This document shows, in pieces, positions 18,501 to 26,726 of a DNA stretch of 55,551 nucleotides; position 1 is the first letter of the stretch, and each line of letters opens with the position of its first letter. Origin of the DNA: Labrenzia sp. DG1229 (GTDB taxonomy: Bacteria; Pseudomonadota; Alphaproteobacteria; Rhizobiales; Stappiaceae); the NCBI RefSeq assembly GCF_000521215.1, contig NZ_KI928926.1, forward strand, positions 23 through 55,573. The letters run 5' to 3'. The notes under the pieces were generated by a model. That model had not been told where the DNA came from. It saw only the letters and a program-made list of their open reading frames with translations, and did not search any database. Position numbers and translations under genes: made by a program.

Positions 18501-18743
18501 CCGGTGACGATGACCGGCCTGTGTTTCATCATCGGGGTCTTGCCGCTGGTGTTTGCAACAGGAGCCGGGTCAGCGAGCCGGATTTCCATTGGTCTGCCGG
18601 TTTTCGCCGGAATGATCCTGGACAGCACAATCGGTCTCTTGATGATCCCGGTTCTTTATGTGGCGGTTCAAAGTTTTAGAGAGAAGGTATTTGGGAAGCC
18701 GTCGTCGGAACTGGACAAAGTTCAATCCGGCTCAAGTGCCTGA
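15594..18743 (+). CDS. RND multidrug efflux pump, HAE1 family (AcrB-like)
   Basis: A 1049-residue proton-driven inner-membrane transporter, the normal AcrB size. It starts with the family's SKFFIDRPNFALVLSLIAS and has the duplicated layout of 12 membrane segments with two large periplasmic loops. Proton-relay residues are present: the two aspartates in ITLVVDDAIVIIENTERIM (TM4) and the lysine in GLAAKKAIMLVEFSRN (TM10). It exports drugs, bile-like compounds or solvents with the upstream adaptor. No TetR or other regulator lies directly beside the operon. Substrate range cannot be deduced. Confidence 0.96.
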   Translation: MLSKFFIDRPNFALVLSLIASLVGVIAIIFIPIAEYPNVTPPQIVVAAQYPGADSELIEKSVAIPIEEQVNGVDDMLYMSSTSSNSGSYQLTITFEVGTDPDIAAVNVQNRVALAEPTLPQSVKTLGVSTQKQSANMLQVINLVSPDESRDAIYLSNYATIHMQDRLSRVPGVGSVSQFGPLDYSMRVWMNPDQMAALNLTATDLSNAIQAQNARATAGQIGGAPFAGPTDLQFTLKSQGLLETTEQFGNIVVSGDTSGQLVRLRDVARIELGSSSYAAYSALNNKPATSIAVYQSPGANALDVAALVAEELDRMKADFPPGVEYELLYDITKAVRASIEEILTTLAITTALVVFVVFMFLMNWRAVIIPAVAIPVSLLGTLAILYLIGFSANLITLFGVVLAITLVVDDAIVIIENTERIMSEEGLAPREATLKAMSQVTSPIIATTFVLLAVFVPVCFFPGITGRIYLQFALTITVAFCLSAVNALTLSPVLCSILLRRSDAKPLRPLQFFARFVDKVRDGYVWLVRIMIRHVALSLLILVAAVAATVFMFRETATGFIPLEDKGVLFANVQLPDGASLQRSDALAKKMTSVMREVEGVTDVISVTGFSIIAGEGSNYVTLIPILAPWDERKTKATQWYNILGTLNEKLATFEEAIAFVFPLPPIDGLGISGGIAAQIQDDAGASVVDLGAVTNAVLSAANDNPIFLQVFSSLSASNPQYEVDLNRDKAEALGVDVSDIFTALQANLGSYYVNNFILDSKIFWVILASEAEYRQTLEDVGNIYVRGSSGDMIPLSTLVNLNPVVGPQSVTRYDMVRSAAVQGLTNTGFSTGDGITAFEKVAQDVLPKGYSIEWTGMSLQEIEAGSYVVYIFLLAFLFAYLCLVAQYESWLLPISVMLSAVFAVCGAMIPLYLIDVLNNNIYAQIGMVLLIGLAAKKAIMLVEFSRNCRDEGMSITDAAISAAHTRFRPVTMTGLCFIIGVLPLVFATGAGSASRISIGLPVFAGMILDSTIGLLMIPVLYVAVQSFREKVFGKPSSELDKVQSGSSA

Positions 18744-18751
18744 AGTAGCAG

Positions 18752-18776
18752 GGTGGCGACGCATTTATTCGCCACC
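18752..18776. terminator. Hairpin between convergent efflux and nitroreductase genes
   Basis: GGTGGCGA and TCGCCACC form an 8-bp stem with a 9-base loop, 8 bases after the pump stop codon and 29 before the end of the convergent nitroreductase gene. No clear T-run follows, so strength is uncertain; it could serve both directions. Confidence 0.55.
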
Positions 18777-18805
18777 TTCGCTCGATGCACAAGGGAACCG
18801 TTTCG

Positions 18806-19390
18806 TCAGCCCCAGGTTCCCGCAAAAGCGATTTCGCTCAGTGGTTTGCGAGCGCTCGGCGTTTCGCGCTCCTGCAGACTTTCCGACAGTTGAGACGCAT
18901 CGCCCCGCCTGCCGATTGCAATGGCGATTTCCGGCTTGAACCGGTCCGGGACACCCAGCCGCTGGTGAATATCCTCTTTCAAGATGCCGGCCATCCCATG
19001 TGTGTGATACCCGAGCGCGGTTGCCTGTAGAGCGATATGGGCCCAAGCCGATCCCGCATCGAAGGAATGGGTGCCGCTCGCCCGGTTCGGCTCGTCGTTC
19101 TTGCCGTCAACTTCCGTGTCAGAAAACAGATAAACCAGCGCGGAGGCATGCTGGGCCCAATCCAGGTTGAAGGGGTTCAGCAGATTGACCAGGGTTTCCC
19201 AATGGTCATCCCCTCGGCGTGCGTAAACGAACCGCCAGGGCTGAATATTGAAGGCCGACGGCGACCAGCGCGCTGCTTCGAGGACGGTTTTCAGATCGGC
19301 TTCCGGCATTTCGGATCCGTCAAAAGCGCGCGTTGACCAACGATCGACAAAGAGGTTTTCGACGGGATGATCGGGATTGCGACCAGTCAT
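18806..19390 (-). CDS. Nitroreductase-family FMN oxidoreductase
   Basis: A 194-residue protein with the nitroreductase fold signatures: RWSTRAFDG at the N-terminus (FMN phosphate-binding arginines), LEAARWSPSAFNIQPWRFV, and the central AGSAWAHIALQATALGYHTH helix. These enzymes reduce nitro, quinone or related electron acceptors with NAD(P)H on a bound FMN. The ATG at 19390 follows AGGAG at nine bases; the apparent earlier TTG is not needed. It is a single gene, converging on the efflux pump. The physiological substrate is unknown. Confidence 0.9.
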   Translation of the reverse strand: MTGRNPDHPVENLFVDRWSTRAFDGSEMPEADLKTVLEAARWSPSAFNIQPWRFVYARRGDDHWETLVNLLNPFNLDWAQHASALVYLFSDTEVDGKNDEPNRASGTHSFDAGSAWAHIALQATALGYHTHGMAGILKEDIHQRLGVPDRFKPEIAIAIGRRGDASQLSESLQERETPSARKPLSEIAFAGTWG

Positions 19391-19489
19391 TGGCAAGTTC
19401 TCCTAGGCTCATGCGGGCTTCTAGCTGCCCGGTTGAGCCGGAGATAATCACTTTTTATCTTTATATCAATATTCTTTTTATAAAGATAT

Positions 19490-20410
19490 TTATCCTGCCT
19501 GAACGACCCTCGGTTCCTGTGCCGGGCTGGCACCCGGTGCTGGCGCAACCAGTATCGCGGACAGAACGAGCAACGCACACACGAGTTCGAGCAATCCGAA
19601 TGTCTCACCGAAAACAAGCCAGCCAACCAGGAACATGGTCGGCAGTTCGAAACTGCCGGCTGCTGCGGTTCGCATCGGACCGATTTTCTGGCATGCGATC
19701 GTGTACATGATCTGCGGAACGAGCGCCGTGACCAGCCCCATCAACACAATCAGCCACAACTCATCGAATGATGACGGCAATATGGATCCGCCACCTTCAT
19801 AGAGCGCCAGCGGCAACAAGCCGGCAATGGCACCGACCAAGGTGCTCACGGCGCGCTCGAGCGGATTGAGGTCACCGGACATGCCGCTCAGGACGACGAT
19901 CAGAAAACCGAAGGCGATCGGCGCGGGGATGGCCCACAGCAAAGCCGCAAGGATCTGAGGCGACAACGCAGATGGGTCCAGCAGGAGCGAAGCCGCCCCA
20001 AGCACCAGAGCGATCGCGGCAAAGGTTCTCCAGGTGAGCGCCTGGCGCAGAAGAACCCATGCAAACAGTGCTGCGAAGGCGGGGTAGGACATGTAAACGA
20101 CGCCCGCTGCTGCGAGTGGTGCCATGCTGATCGCCTCCAGATAGCCGATCAGGCTGAGGCCGACGACACCTCCCGCTCCGGCAAGAAGCAAGGCCTTTCC
20201 CCATTTATGCCGCTCGCGCGGAAGAAACGGCAGTAGCACAACCACCGAGATCCCGTAGCGGTACAACGCAATCGTGGCCGGACCGGTTCCCAGCCCCTGA
20301 AACTCCCGGACAAAGACTGGTACCAGACCGAAGCAGATTGCCGTCACCACGATTGTGAGTGTTGCGACTGCAGGACTGAGTTGGAAGCGGGGTAAAGAGA
20401 AGACTGACAT
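19490..20410 (-). CDS. EamA/DMT-family transporter
   Basis: About 306 residues with ten predicted membrane segments in two repeats of five (EamA domains). Typical features are YRYGISVVVLLPF, AAAGVVYMSYPAFAALFAW, and in the second half YTIACQKIGPMRTAAAGSFELPTMFLVGWLVFGE. Such proteins export amino acids or other small metabolites. It is divergent from a LysR gene, and the shared 77-bp region contains a 21-bp palindrome, so the regulator probably controls it. Start is uncertain: an ATG at 20437 is also in frame; neither has an ideal ribosome site. Confidence 0.9.
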   Translation of the reverse strand: MSVFSLPRFQLSPAVATLTIVVTAICFGLVPVFVREFQGLGTGPATIALYRYGISVVVLLPFLPRERHKWGKALLLAGAGGVVGLSLIGYLEAISMAPLAAAGVVYMSYPAFAALFAWVLLRQALTWRTFAAIALVLGAASLLLDPSALSPQILAALLWAIPAPIAFGFLIVVLSGMSGDLNPLERAVSTLVGAIAGLLPLALYEGGGSILPSSFDELWLIVLMGLVTALVPQIMYTIACQKIGPMRTAAAGSFELPTMFLVGWLVFGETFGLLELVCALLVLSAILVAPAPGASPAQEPRVVQAG

Positions 20411-20463
20411 GCCCTTCGATACATCGCCTCTCTCCATAAATAAAATTCTTAGTTTTCATTTTG

Positions 20464-20484
20464 ATCATGAAATGATTTCATGAT
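20464..20484. promoter_or_regulatory. 21-bp palindrome between EamA and LysR genes
   Basis: A perfect inverted repeat around a central G at 20474 (arms ATCATGAAAT and ATTTCATGAT). It ends 3 bases before the LysR start codon and overlaps the position where its ribosome site should be. This is a likely operator for the LysR protein, controlling itself and the divergent exporter. Confidence 0.65.
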
Positions 20485-20487
20485 GAC

Positions 20488-21441
20488 ATGATACCGAAAC
20501 TCGCCATTCATCACCTGACGCTCCTCTCCGCCCTGCGTGAAACCGGAAGCATGACCATTTCCGCATCCCGCCTGGGCATAACCCAGTCCGCCGCCTCCCA
20601 CCGGCTTCGCGAAGCCGAGCGACGGATCGGGATTTCTCTCGTCCAACGGGGTGAGACCGGATTTCAGCTGACCTCCGAAGGCGAACGCCTCAGGCGCCTG
20701 GGGGAAAATTTTCTCGCCGAATTGTTCAGACTGGAGCAGGAACTGGAGGCATCAGCCCGCGAACAACGTCTCCTGGTCCGGCTCGGCCAGGCGACTTACA
20801 GCCGTTACCACTGGTTTCCGGCTTTTCTGGAATATCTGGAAGCCGAAGACACGCACCTGACAGTGGATCTTTCAGGCAACGCAACGTCCCGGCCGCTCGC
20901 CTCGCTGATCGACGGTTCCGTGGATGTTTCGCTGGTGTTCGGCAGGGAACCTGCCCTTGCCCAATTCAAGGCCACAAAACTTGGATCCGACCCGATCGTC
21001 GCAGTCATGTCGGCAAATCACCCACTGGCAAGCGAGGCCGTCGTCAACAGTCTGAACATGGGTGACGAGCGATTTTTCGTATATCCGCTGACGGCCGAAC
21101 CCGGCTTCGACTGGACCACCCTTCTCGGCGCTCCGGTCGAACCTTTCCGCCGCCTGACGTCGATGCCGACGCCGGAGGCCGTCATCGATCTTGTGCGTGC
21201 AAGTTTCGGCGTTGCGCTTTTCAGCCAATGGGCGATCGAACCGGAACTGGCAGATGGCACACTGGTTGCGCGGCCAATCGCCGACGACGGCATGTATCTC
21301 GACTGGTGGTGCGTCAGACGCGCGTCGGATCCGAACGACGGTCCGGCGGCCCGCCTGGCAGAGGCCCTGTTGTCCTGGAGTGCCCAGTCTGACCGTGCCT
21401 TGTCCACGCTGGCTTTTGCGGCAGATCGGCCAAGCCTTTGA
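20488..21441 (+). CDS. LysR-family transcriptional regulator
   Basis: A 317-residue LysR protein. The winged helix-turn-helix covers residues 1-65 (LLSALRETGSMTISASRLG then ITQSAASHRLREAERRIG, and TSEGERLRRLG). The effector domain follows with a typical hinge and the DVSLVFGREPAL and SFGVALFSQWAIEPE segments. It is divergent from the EamA exporter gene, which it probably regulates. No ribosome site is visible before the ATG at 20488 because the palindrome occupies that place; a leaderless mRNA is conceivable. The next gene on this strand, an MFS exporter, begins 113 bp downstream and may be cotranscribed. Confidence 0.93.
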   Translation: MIPKLAIHHLTLLSALRETGSMTISASRLGITQSAASHRLREAERRIGISLVQRGETGFQLTSEGERLRRLGENFLAELFRLEQELEASAREQRLLVRLGQATYSRYHWFPAFLEYLEAEDTHLTVDLSGNATSRPLASLIDGSVDVSLVFGREPALAQFKATKLGSDPIVAVMSANHPLASEAVVNSLNMGDERFFVYPLTAEPGFDWTTLLGAPVEPFRRLTSMPTPEAVIDLVRASFGVALFSQWAIEPELADGTLVARPIADDGMYLDWWCVRRASDPNDGPAARLAEALLSWSAQSDRALSTLAFAADRPSL

Positions 21442-21554
21442 TTGCATTCTCAAGAAACAGCTATGCTACCGTCTGCTGGCTGACTTAAGGTGTAAATCGA
21501 CCGGCACAGGGCGAGCACTGCACAGAGTGCTTATCGACAAGGAAGCAGCGGATA

Positions 21555-22907
21555 ATGTCACTTTCCGACAAAGAGCGTAAGCGGGGCCTTGTTCTTGCGG
21601 TTGGTTGTCTTGGCGGTCTCGTCATGCTCGACGAAACGGTGCTCGGCGTGTCATTGCCCGCCATTCGCGAACATTTCCACCTGTCGGCGACAACGACACA
21701 CTGGATACTCAACGCGTACATGCTTGCCTTCACATGCTTTGCTGCCGTTGGCGGCAAGGCGATAGACCTGTTCGGATTTCGACCTGCCCTCATTGCCTGC
21801 AGTATTGTTTTTGCCATCGCCAGTCTCGTGGCGGGATTGGCAGACAGCATCGCAATACTGATTGCAATGCGTGTCGTTCAAGGACTTTGCGCGGCGATCA
21901 TGTTTCCCATGTCACTCGCCGCCGCAACTCTGACTTTCGACGAAAACGAACGCGGCAGGGCGATCGGCATACTGGCCGCCATGGCGACCATCTTTCTTGC
22001 AGCCGGTCCATTGGTCGGCGGTGTTCTCACGGATTTTCTTTCCTGGCGGTGGGTCTTCTGGATCAACATTCCTGTTGTCGTCGTGGGGAGTGTTCTTGCC
22101 TGCATCTTGTGGCGCAATCCGGAACACTCGCGTCCACGACCCGTCATCGATCCCATCGGGCTAGTGCTGATGCTCATTGGGCTCACTGCGTTTATTTTCG
22201 GCCTGATGGAAGGACCTGATTTCGGCTGGTTGTCGCCTGTGATCCTGGGAACCGTTTTCGGAGGTGTTATCGGCATCGCAGTCTTCCTGGTCTATGAGAC
22301 CAGAAAGGCCAAACCGCTGATCGATGTACGCCTGTTCAAACTGCCCCCGTTTCACGCGAGCGCGATGATCATTCTGCTCACCCAAATGAGCAAGATTGTC
22401 GTGGCGATCTATGTGCCGCACTATCTGCAGCTGGATCTGTCCTATTCAGCTCTCTGGGCAGGAGTCGGTACAGTCATCGCCGTGCTGCCAATGCCTATTC
22501 TGGCTGCCCCGGCCGGAAAATTCTCTGACAAGTACGGCTCTCGAAAACCGGTTCTGGTTTCCATGGCCCTCCTGGCGGTAGCCAACATAATGATTGGCCT
22601 GGTCATGCTGTTGAACAATTACTGGGTGCTGGCGCCGGTCCTGCTCATGTGGGGGATATTCCTGCCGTTCGCAATGATCCCGACCGGACGCATAACCGCA
22701 AACTCCGTGCCGAGAGACAAACAGGGCGAAGTCAGCGGGCTCATCATCAGCGCGCGTCTGGTCGGCGGCACGCTCGGTGTCACTCTGGGAAGCGTCCTCC
22801 TGGCCATGGGCGCAGGTTTCACGTCGGTGTTCGTCACCATGGGCGTCATGATCGCCCTGGCATGCGCCTACAGCTCGATTGCACTGGAATATGATGCGAC
22901 ATCATGA
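21555..22907 (+). CDS. MFS transporter, DHA2/EmrB-like
   Basis: A 450-residue major facilitator protein with about 13-14 predicted membrane segments. MLDETVLGVSLPAIREHF in TM1 is the DHA2-type motif, and AAGPLVGGVLTDFLSWRWVF at TM5 matches antiporter motif C. AAPAGKFSDKYGSRKPVL is the motif-A-like loop of the second half. Proton-coupled drug or metabolite export is the family role; the substrate is unknown. AAGGAAG lies upstream of the ATG. The hemolysin-III-like gene starts 15 bases after its stop, suggesting one transcript. Confidence 0.93.
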   Translation: MSLSDKERKRGLVLAVGCLGGLVMLDETVLGVSLPAIREHFHLSATTTHWILNAYMLAFTCFAAVGGKAIDLFGFRPALIACSIVFAIASLVAGLADSIAILIAMRVVQGLCAAIMFPMSLAAATLTFDENERGRAIGILAAMATIFLAAGPLVGGVLTDFLSWRWVFWINIPVVVVGSVLACILWRNPEHSRPRPVIDPIGLVLMLIGLTAFIFGLMEGPDFGWLSPVILGTVFGGVIGIAVFLVYETRKAKPLIDVRLFKLPPFHASAMIILLTQMSKIVVAIYVPHYLQLDLSYSALWAGVGTVIAVLPMPILAAPAGKFSDKYGSRKPVLVSMALLAVANIMIGLVMLLNNYWVLAPVLLMWGIFLPFAMIPTGRITANSVPRDKQGEVSGLIISARLVGGTLGVTLGSVLLAMGAGFTSVFVTMGVMIALACAYSSIALEYDATS

Positions 22908-22922
22908 GGCGCGAAAGTTGAA

Positions 22923-23567
22923 ATGACGGAATTCAGGGCTCAAACACTCGCAGAACTGATCGCGGATGGCGCTATCCACACGATTGGCATCTGCCTCGGC
23001 CTGACGGCAACGATCGTTCTCGCCGTAACGCTCTGGAATGCCGGCGACCCGACCCGGCAGATCACAGTGATGATCTATGCGGCCTGCCTGATGACCATGC
23101 TGATCTGTTCAGCGCTCTACAACATGCTCGCCAGGGATCACAAATCAGGCATCTTGCGGCGACTTGATCATGCGGCGATCTTCCTGATGATTGCAGGCAC
23201 CTATACGCCGCTCGCTGCTGTCATCATAGGAGGCTGGACCGGCGGCATCCTGCTTGCGATCGTTTGGACAGGGGCCCTGTCCGGAGCCCTGCTGAAGCTG
23301 GTTCATCTGTCCCGCACCGAACGATTGACGGTTCCGATCTATCTGGGTCTTGGATGGGTCGTTGTCTTTGCCGCCAATCCACTGATTGAAAGAGCGTCGA
23401 CATTCGGCTTCTACATGATTCTGGCCGGCGGATTGCTCTACACGATCGGGACAGCATTCTACGCCTGGAAGAAGCTGCCCTTCCAAAACGCCATCTGGCA
23501 CGCGTTCGTCCTCGCCGCTGCAGTCTGCCACTTCGGTGCGGTGCTGCACGACGTTGCCCTTACCTAG
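22923..23567 (+). CDS. Hemolysin III / PAQR-family membrane protein
   Basis: A 214-residue protein with seven predicted membrane helices. It carries the PAQR metal-site residues: ADGAIHTIGI in helix 1, CSALYNMLARDHKSGILRRLDHAAIFLMIAGTYTPLA across helices 2-3, and IWHAFVLAAAVCHFGAVLHDV in the last helix. Members are called hemolysin III or YqfA and may be zinc-dependent lipid hydrolases; true haemolytic activity is rarely shown. It follows the MFS gene by 15 bases. Confidence 0.93.
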   Translation: MTEFRAQTLAELIADGAIHTIGICLGLTATIVLAVTLWNAGDPTRQITVMIYAACLMTMLICSALYNMLARDHKSGILRRLDHAAIFLMIAGTYTPLAAVIIGGWTGGILLAIVWTGALSGALLKLVHLSRTERLTVPIYLGLGWVVVFAANPLIERASTFGFYMILAGGLLYTIGTAFYAWKKLPFQNAIWHAFVLAAAVCHFGAVLHDVALT

Positions 23568-23586
23568 GCTTGGGCAGCACTCGGCG

Positions 23587-24318
23587 TTACGCTTCGGCGT
23601 TGGGGTCCTTGCTCAGCACGACCACCTTCGTCCGCAGCGGCACCCGGTTGAACAGGTCGATCACATCCTGCTGCCACATGCGTATGCAGCCGGAAGAAAC
23701 GCTCTTGCCGATGGAAGAAGGCTTGTTGGTGCCGTGAATACGAAAGAGCGTATCAACCGGTCCTTGCCAAAGGTCCATGGCACGCGCACCGAGAGGATTT
23801 TTCAGGCCGGGCGGATAACCCTTTTCCCAGTACCGCTCAAGTGAAGGCTTCCGCGCGATCATCTCCCGTGGAGGGCGCCATATCGGATGTTCGCGCTTCA
23901 CGCGGATCAACGCTTCGCCGGACCAGTCAAATCCGGCGCGACCGACACCGATGCCGTAGCGAAGCGCTTTCTTGTTGCCAAGCGTCCAGAAAAGATAGTT
24001 GTTGTACGGATCGACAATGATCGTGCCCGGTCTTTCCCGGGTCCTGTACTCCACGATCTGCCGCAGATAACTCTCATCGAAATTCTTGTAGTTGATCGCC
24101 GGCCAGGTGTAGTCGCCATCCGGCAAAGCCGCATAGGCGGTCGCATAGTCGAAGTTCTCGTCCGGCAGCTCGGCCTGGTCCGGCAGCCCGACGGCCGTTT
24201 GGCATCCTGCCAATGCGGCACCGGTGAGCAACAGGCCTCCCGTCAGAAATGTCCGGCGTGAAACCAGGCAATTTTCTCTCAAGACTGAATTTTCGTGCAG
24301 CGGCAATTCGCGCGTCAT
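23587..24318 (-). CDS. L,D-transpeptidase (YkuD) lipoprotein
   Basis: About 243 residues. The N-terminus has a twin-arginine motif (SRRTFLTGG) and then a lipobox with cysteine 39 (LAGC), so it is probably a Tat-exported lipoprotein. The C-terminal YkuD domain has the catalytic motif HGTNKPSSIGKSVSSGCIRM with the nucleophilic cysteine. Such enzymes form 3-3 peptidoglycan cross-links or attach proteins to peptidoglycan in the periplasm. GGAGGT lies just before the ATG at 24318. It is divergent from the M19 dipeptidase gene across 152 bp and nearly abuts the convergent hemolysin-III-like gene. Confidence 0.92.
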   Translation of the reverse strand: MTRELPLHENSVLRENCLVSRRTFLTGGLLLTGAALAGCQTAVGLPDQAELPDENFDYATAYAALPDGDYTWPAINYKNFDESYLRQIVEYRTRERPGTIIVDPYNNYLFWTLGNKKALRYGIGVGRAGFDWSGEALIRVKREHPIWRPPREMIARKPSLERYWEKGYPPGLKNPLGARAMDLWQGPVDTLFRIHGTNKPSSIGKSVSSGCIRMWQQDVIDLFNRVPLRTKVVVLSKDPNAEA

Positions 24319-24470
24319 GTGACCTCCGAAAAATCTGGCACTCTTCTTGGGCCAGCTTTTCAACAGTTGCAAGTCACTTTCGCAAAAGCGCCTTACATTA
24401 TTCTCCCGAATGACTAGAGTATTCACGTCGCCCCCCATTTGTGATCCTCCGGTATATTCAAGGACATTTC

Positions 24471-25538
24471 GTGCAACACGACGCTTTAGCTTCTCCCTTT
24501 CCGATTTTCGACGGTCACAACGACACGCTGCTCAAGCTTGAGATCAACGCGATCAAGGGTGAGGAACGCGACTTTTTCGAACGGTCTGACCAGGGGCACA
24601 TCGATTTTGTTCGCGCAAGGCAAGCCGGCTTTTCCGGCGGCCTCTTCGCCATGTTTGTTCCATCGAATCCGGACCAGGACTTTTCCAAGTCATTCGATCC
24701 GAAGGACCCGTCCAATTTTCAGGAAGTGCCGCAAAAACAGGCGCTCGACTTCACCAAGCGTCTATTGGAGCGCGCCGAACGGATTGAAGCAGCCTCGAAC
24801 GGTTCAGTCGTCATCTGCAAATCTCCAAGGGAAAACCGGGAAGCGATCGAAACCGGCAAGCTCGCCATCAGTCTTCATATCGAAGGCGCCGAAGCCATCG
24901 ACACGGAATTCCGCGCGCTGGAGGAGCTCTACGCGCGGGGACTTCGTTCCATCGGCCTTGTCTGGAGTCGCGAAAATGCCTTCGGTTACGGCGTTCCAAT
25001 GTCCTATCCGGCGTCACCTGATGTCGGTCCAGGCCTGCCAGAAGCCGGCCGTGAACTTGTCAGGGCCTGCAACAAACTTGGTGTTCTGCTGGATGTCTCA
25101 CATCTCAACGAAAAGGGATTCTGGGACCTTGCAGGCATCACCGACCGGCCGATCGTCGCAAGTCATTCCAATGCGCATTCCATCTGTGCCAGCAGTCGAA
25201 ACCTGACTGACAAGCAACTCGACGCCATCAAGGAAAGCGGAGGCCTGGTCGGCGTAAATTTCCATGTGGCGTTCCTGAGACCTGACGGCAAATTTCAGAA
25301 AGACACATCCCTTGAAGTCGTTGCCGATCACACCGCCTACCTTGTCGACCGGCTCGGTGAGGACCATGTCGGTCTGGGCTCCGACTACGACGGGTGCATT
25401 CCGCCAGCAGACCTGAGTGATGTAACCGGTCTGCCACGGCTCTTCGAAGTGCTGCGAGAGCGGGGCTTCAGTCCGGACACACTCAGAAAACTGGCTTTTG
25501 AAAACTGGTTGTCCATGCTGGAAAAGTCGTCCGCCTGA
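24471..25538 (+). CDS. Membrane dipeptidase family protein (peptidase M19)
   Basis: About 355 residues of the renal-dipeptidase family, zinc enzymes that cleave dipeptides, often with a D-residue at the C-terminal side. Zinc ligands and catalytic residues are visible: PIFDGHNDTLLK (HxD), ISLHIEGAEAID (bridging Glu), LDVSHLNEKGFWD (His), PIVASHSNAHSI (His) and GLGSDYDG (Asp). No signal peptide is seen, so it is probably cytoplasmic. I chose the GTG at 24471 because AAGGA lies six bases upstream; a GTG at 24441 is the alternative. With the transpeptidase on one side and a GntR regulator and peptide importer on the other, recycling of wall-derived dipeptides is a reasonable inference. Confidence 0.93.
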   Translation: MQHDALASPFPIFDGHNDTLLKLEINAIKGEERDFFERSDQGHIDFVRARQAGFSGGLFAMFVPSNPDQDFSKSFDPKDPSNFQEVPQKQALDFTKRLLERAERIEAASNGSVVICKSPRENREAIETGKLAISLHIEGAEAIDTEFRALEELYARGLRSIGLVWSRENAFGYGVPMSYPASPDVGPGLPEAGRELVRACNKLGVLLDVSHLNEKGFWDLAGITDRPIVASHSNAHSICASSRNLTDKQLDAIKESGGLVGVNFHVAFLRPDGKFQKDTSLEVVADHTAYLVDRLGEDHVGLGSDYDGCIPPADLSDVTGLPRLFEVLRERGFSPDTLRKLAFENWLSMLEKSSA

Positions 25539-25936
25539 GGCCGCCCGATCCCGACCCAACAGACGGCCTGTGACTTCGGTTCTGTTTCTGCTCGCGAATT
25601 TGTTACTAAAGCTTTCGAATTCGCGATTGCAATCGTCGTGGCCAAGGCCGAAGATGTACACATCAGCACTTTTTGCAGCCGTTCAAATGTCAATTCCGGC
25701 ATTGTGAGAATCCCACTTTCAGGCAATTTTGACCAACCCGGTTTTCACCAGAAACGTGGAAAGGTCACAAAAGACCGGCAGATGGCTGCTATTGGTCGGT
25801 GCGCCCCATTGACCGGTATTCCGTTGCTGGCGGAAAATCGGATGACAAGGAGCATGCAGGGTTGCCTGAAATTTCCGGCATCCATTGCAGCTCCTTGCGG
25901 CGATACCGATCTTTGATCAGTGGCGGGGGCGACGAC
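25539..25936. other. Intergenic region ahead of the GntR gene
   Basis: About 400 bases between the dipeptidase and the GntR start. It should hold the GntR promoter. A 20-codon frame at 25854-25916 has AAGGAG directly before its ATG, but the spacing is too short to be convincing. I see no strong operator. Confidence 0.4.
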
Positions 25937-26701
25937 GTGAACATACAGATTGCTGCGGACAAGACGCCGCAAGCAAAAGAGGTTTCAGGGGACAAACGCA
26001 CCCGAAAATCGGACTCGGTTTTTCAGGATTTGAAAGGCCGTATTCTTACTGGCCAGCTTCGGCAGGACAGCCCGATGACCGAGCAATCCCTCGCAAAGGA
26101 CTATGCGTGTTCTCAAAGCACGATCCGGGAAGCTCTGATGTTGCTGCAGGAAGGCGGCCTTGTTGTACGCAAAGGCTATCAGGGAACCTTCGTCACGGAC
26201 CCTTCCGTTTCCGAAGCTCTGTTATTGCTCCGGTTGCGCGTCAATCTTGAAACCACCGGCATCATGGAAGCGGTAAAGAAAATTACTCCGTGCATGCTCG
26301 CTGAACTTCGTGACCTCGATCGGCAATTCGTGGAAGCCCGAAGCCAGCGGGATGTCTTTACCTGCTCGGAAATCGATCGCGATTTTCACCTGCAGATCTT
26401 CAAACTCGCGGGAATGCCCGCGCTGGACTCCATGCTGGTCAGAACGCTGATGATGCTGCAGCGCATCATGCTGCCAAATCCGAGGCCGGACGAGGCATGG
26501 ACACACCCGGATATTGTGCAACACGACCTGTTGCTTGATGCACTCGAAGCGAGAAACGACAAAGCAGCGGTCAAAGCGCTGAAGGACCACGTGTTTTCCA
26601 GCGCAACGCTTCTTGCCAAACAGTACTACGGTCAGGATCCCGTCGCCTTGCGGACGCTATGTGAAAAAGAACCCGACCAGCTCGTTCTGGAAGGGCTCTG
26701 A
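25937..26701 (+). CDS. GntR-family regulator, FadR/FCD subgroup
   Basis: About 254 residues. An N-terminal winged helix (SVFQDLKGRILTGQL, then YACSQSTIREALMLLQEGG and VVRKGYQGTFV) is followed by an all-helical FCD effector domain with likely metal ligands in EIDRDFHLQIFKLAG and near DHVFSSATLL. The FCD domain usually binds small organic acids or amino acid derivatives. The frame is open back to 25799; the GTG at 25937 has GGGGG eight bases upstream and begins just before conserved sequence. It lies between the M19 dipeptidase and the convergent peptide ABC operon, so control of either is likely. Confidence 0.88.
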   Translation: MNIQIAADKTPQAKEVSGDKRTRKSDSVFQDLKGRILTGQLRQDSPMTEQSLAKDYACSQSTIREALMLLQEGGLVVRKGYQGTFVTDPSVSEALLLLRLRVNLETTGIMEAVKKITPCMLAELRDLDRQFVEARSQRDVFTCSEIDRDFHLQIFKLAGMPALDSMLVRTLMMLQRIMLPNPRPDEAWTHPDIVQHDLLLDALEARNDKAAVKALKDHVFSSATLLAKQYYGQDPVALRTLCEKEPDQLVLEGL

Positions 26702-26726
26702 AAGTCACATGTCATACTGGGCCAAT

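Noticed and set aside
25854..25916. A 20-codon leader-like frame before the GntR gene
   Set aside because: The AAGGAG sits only one base from the ATG and nothing in the peptide suggests attenuation.
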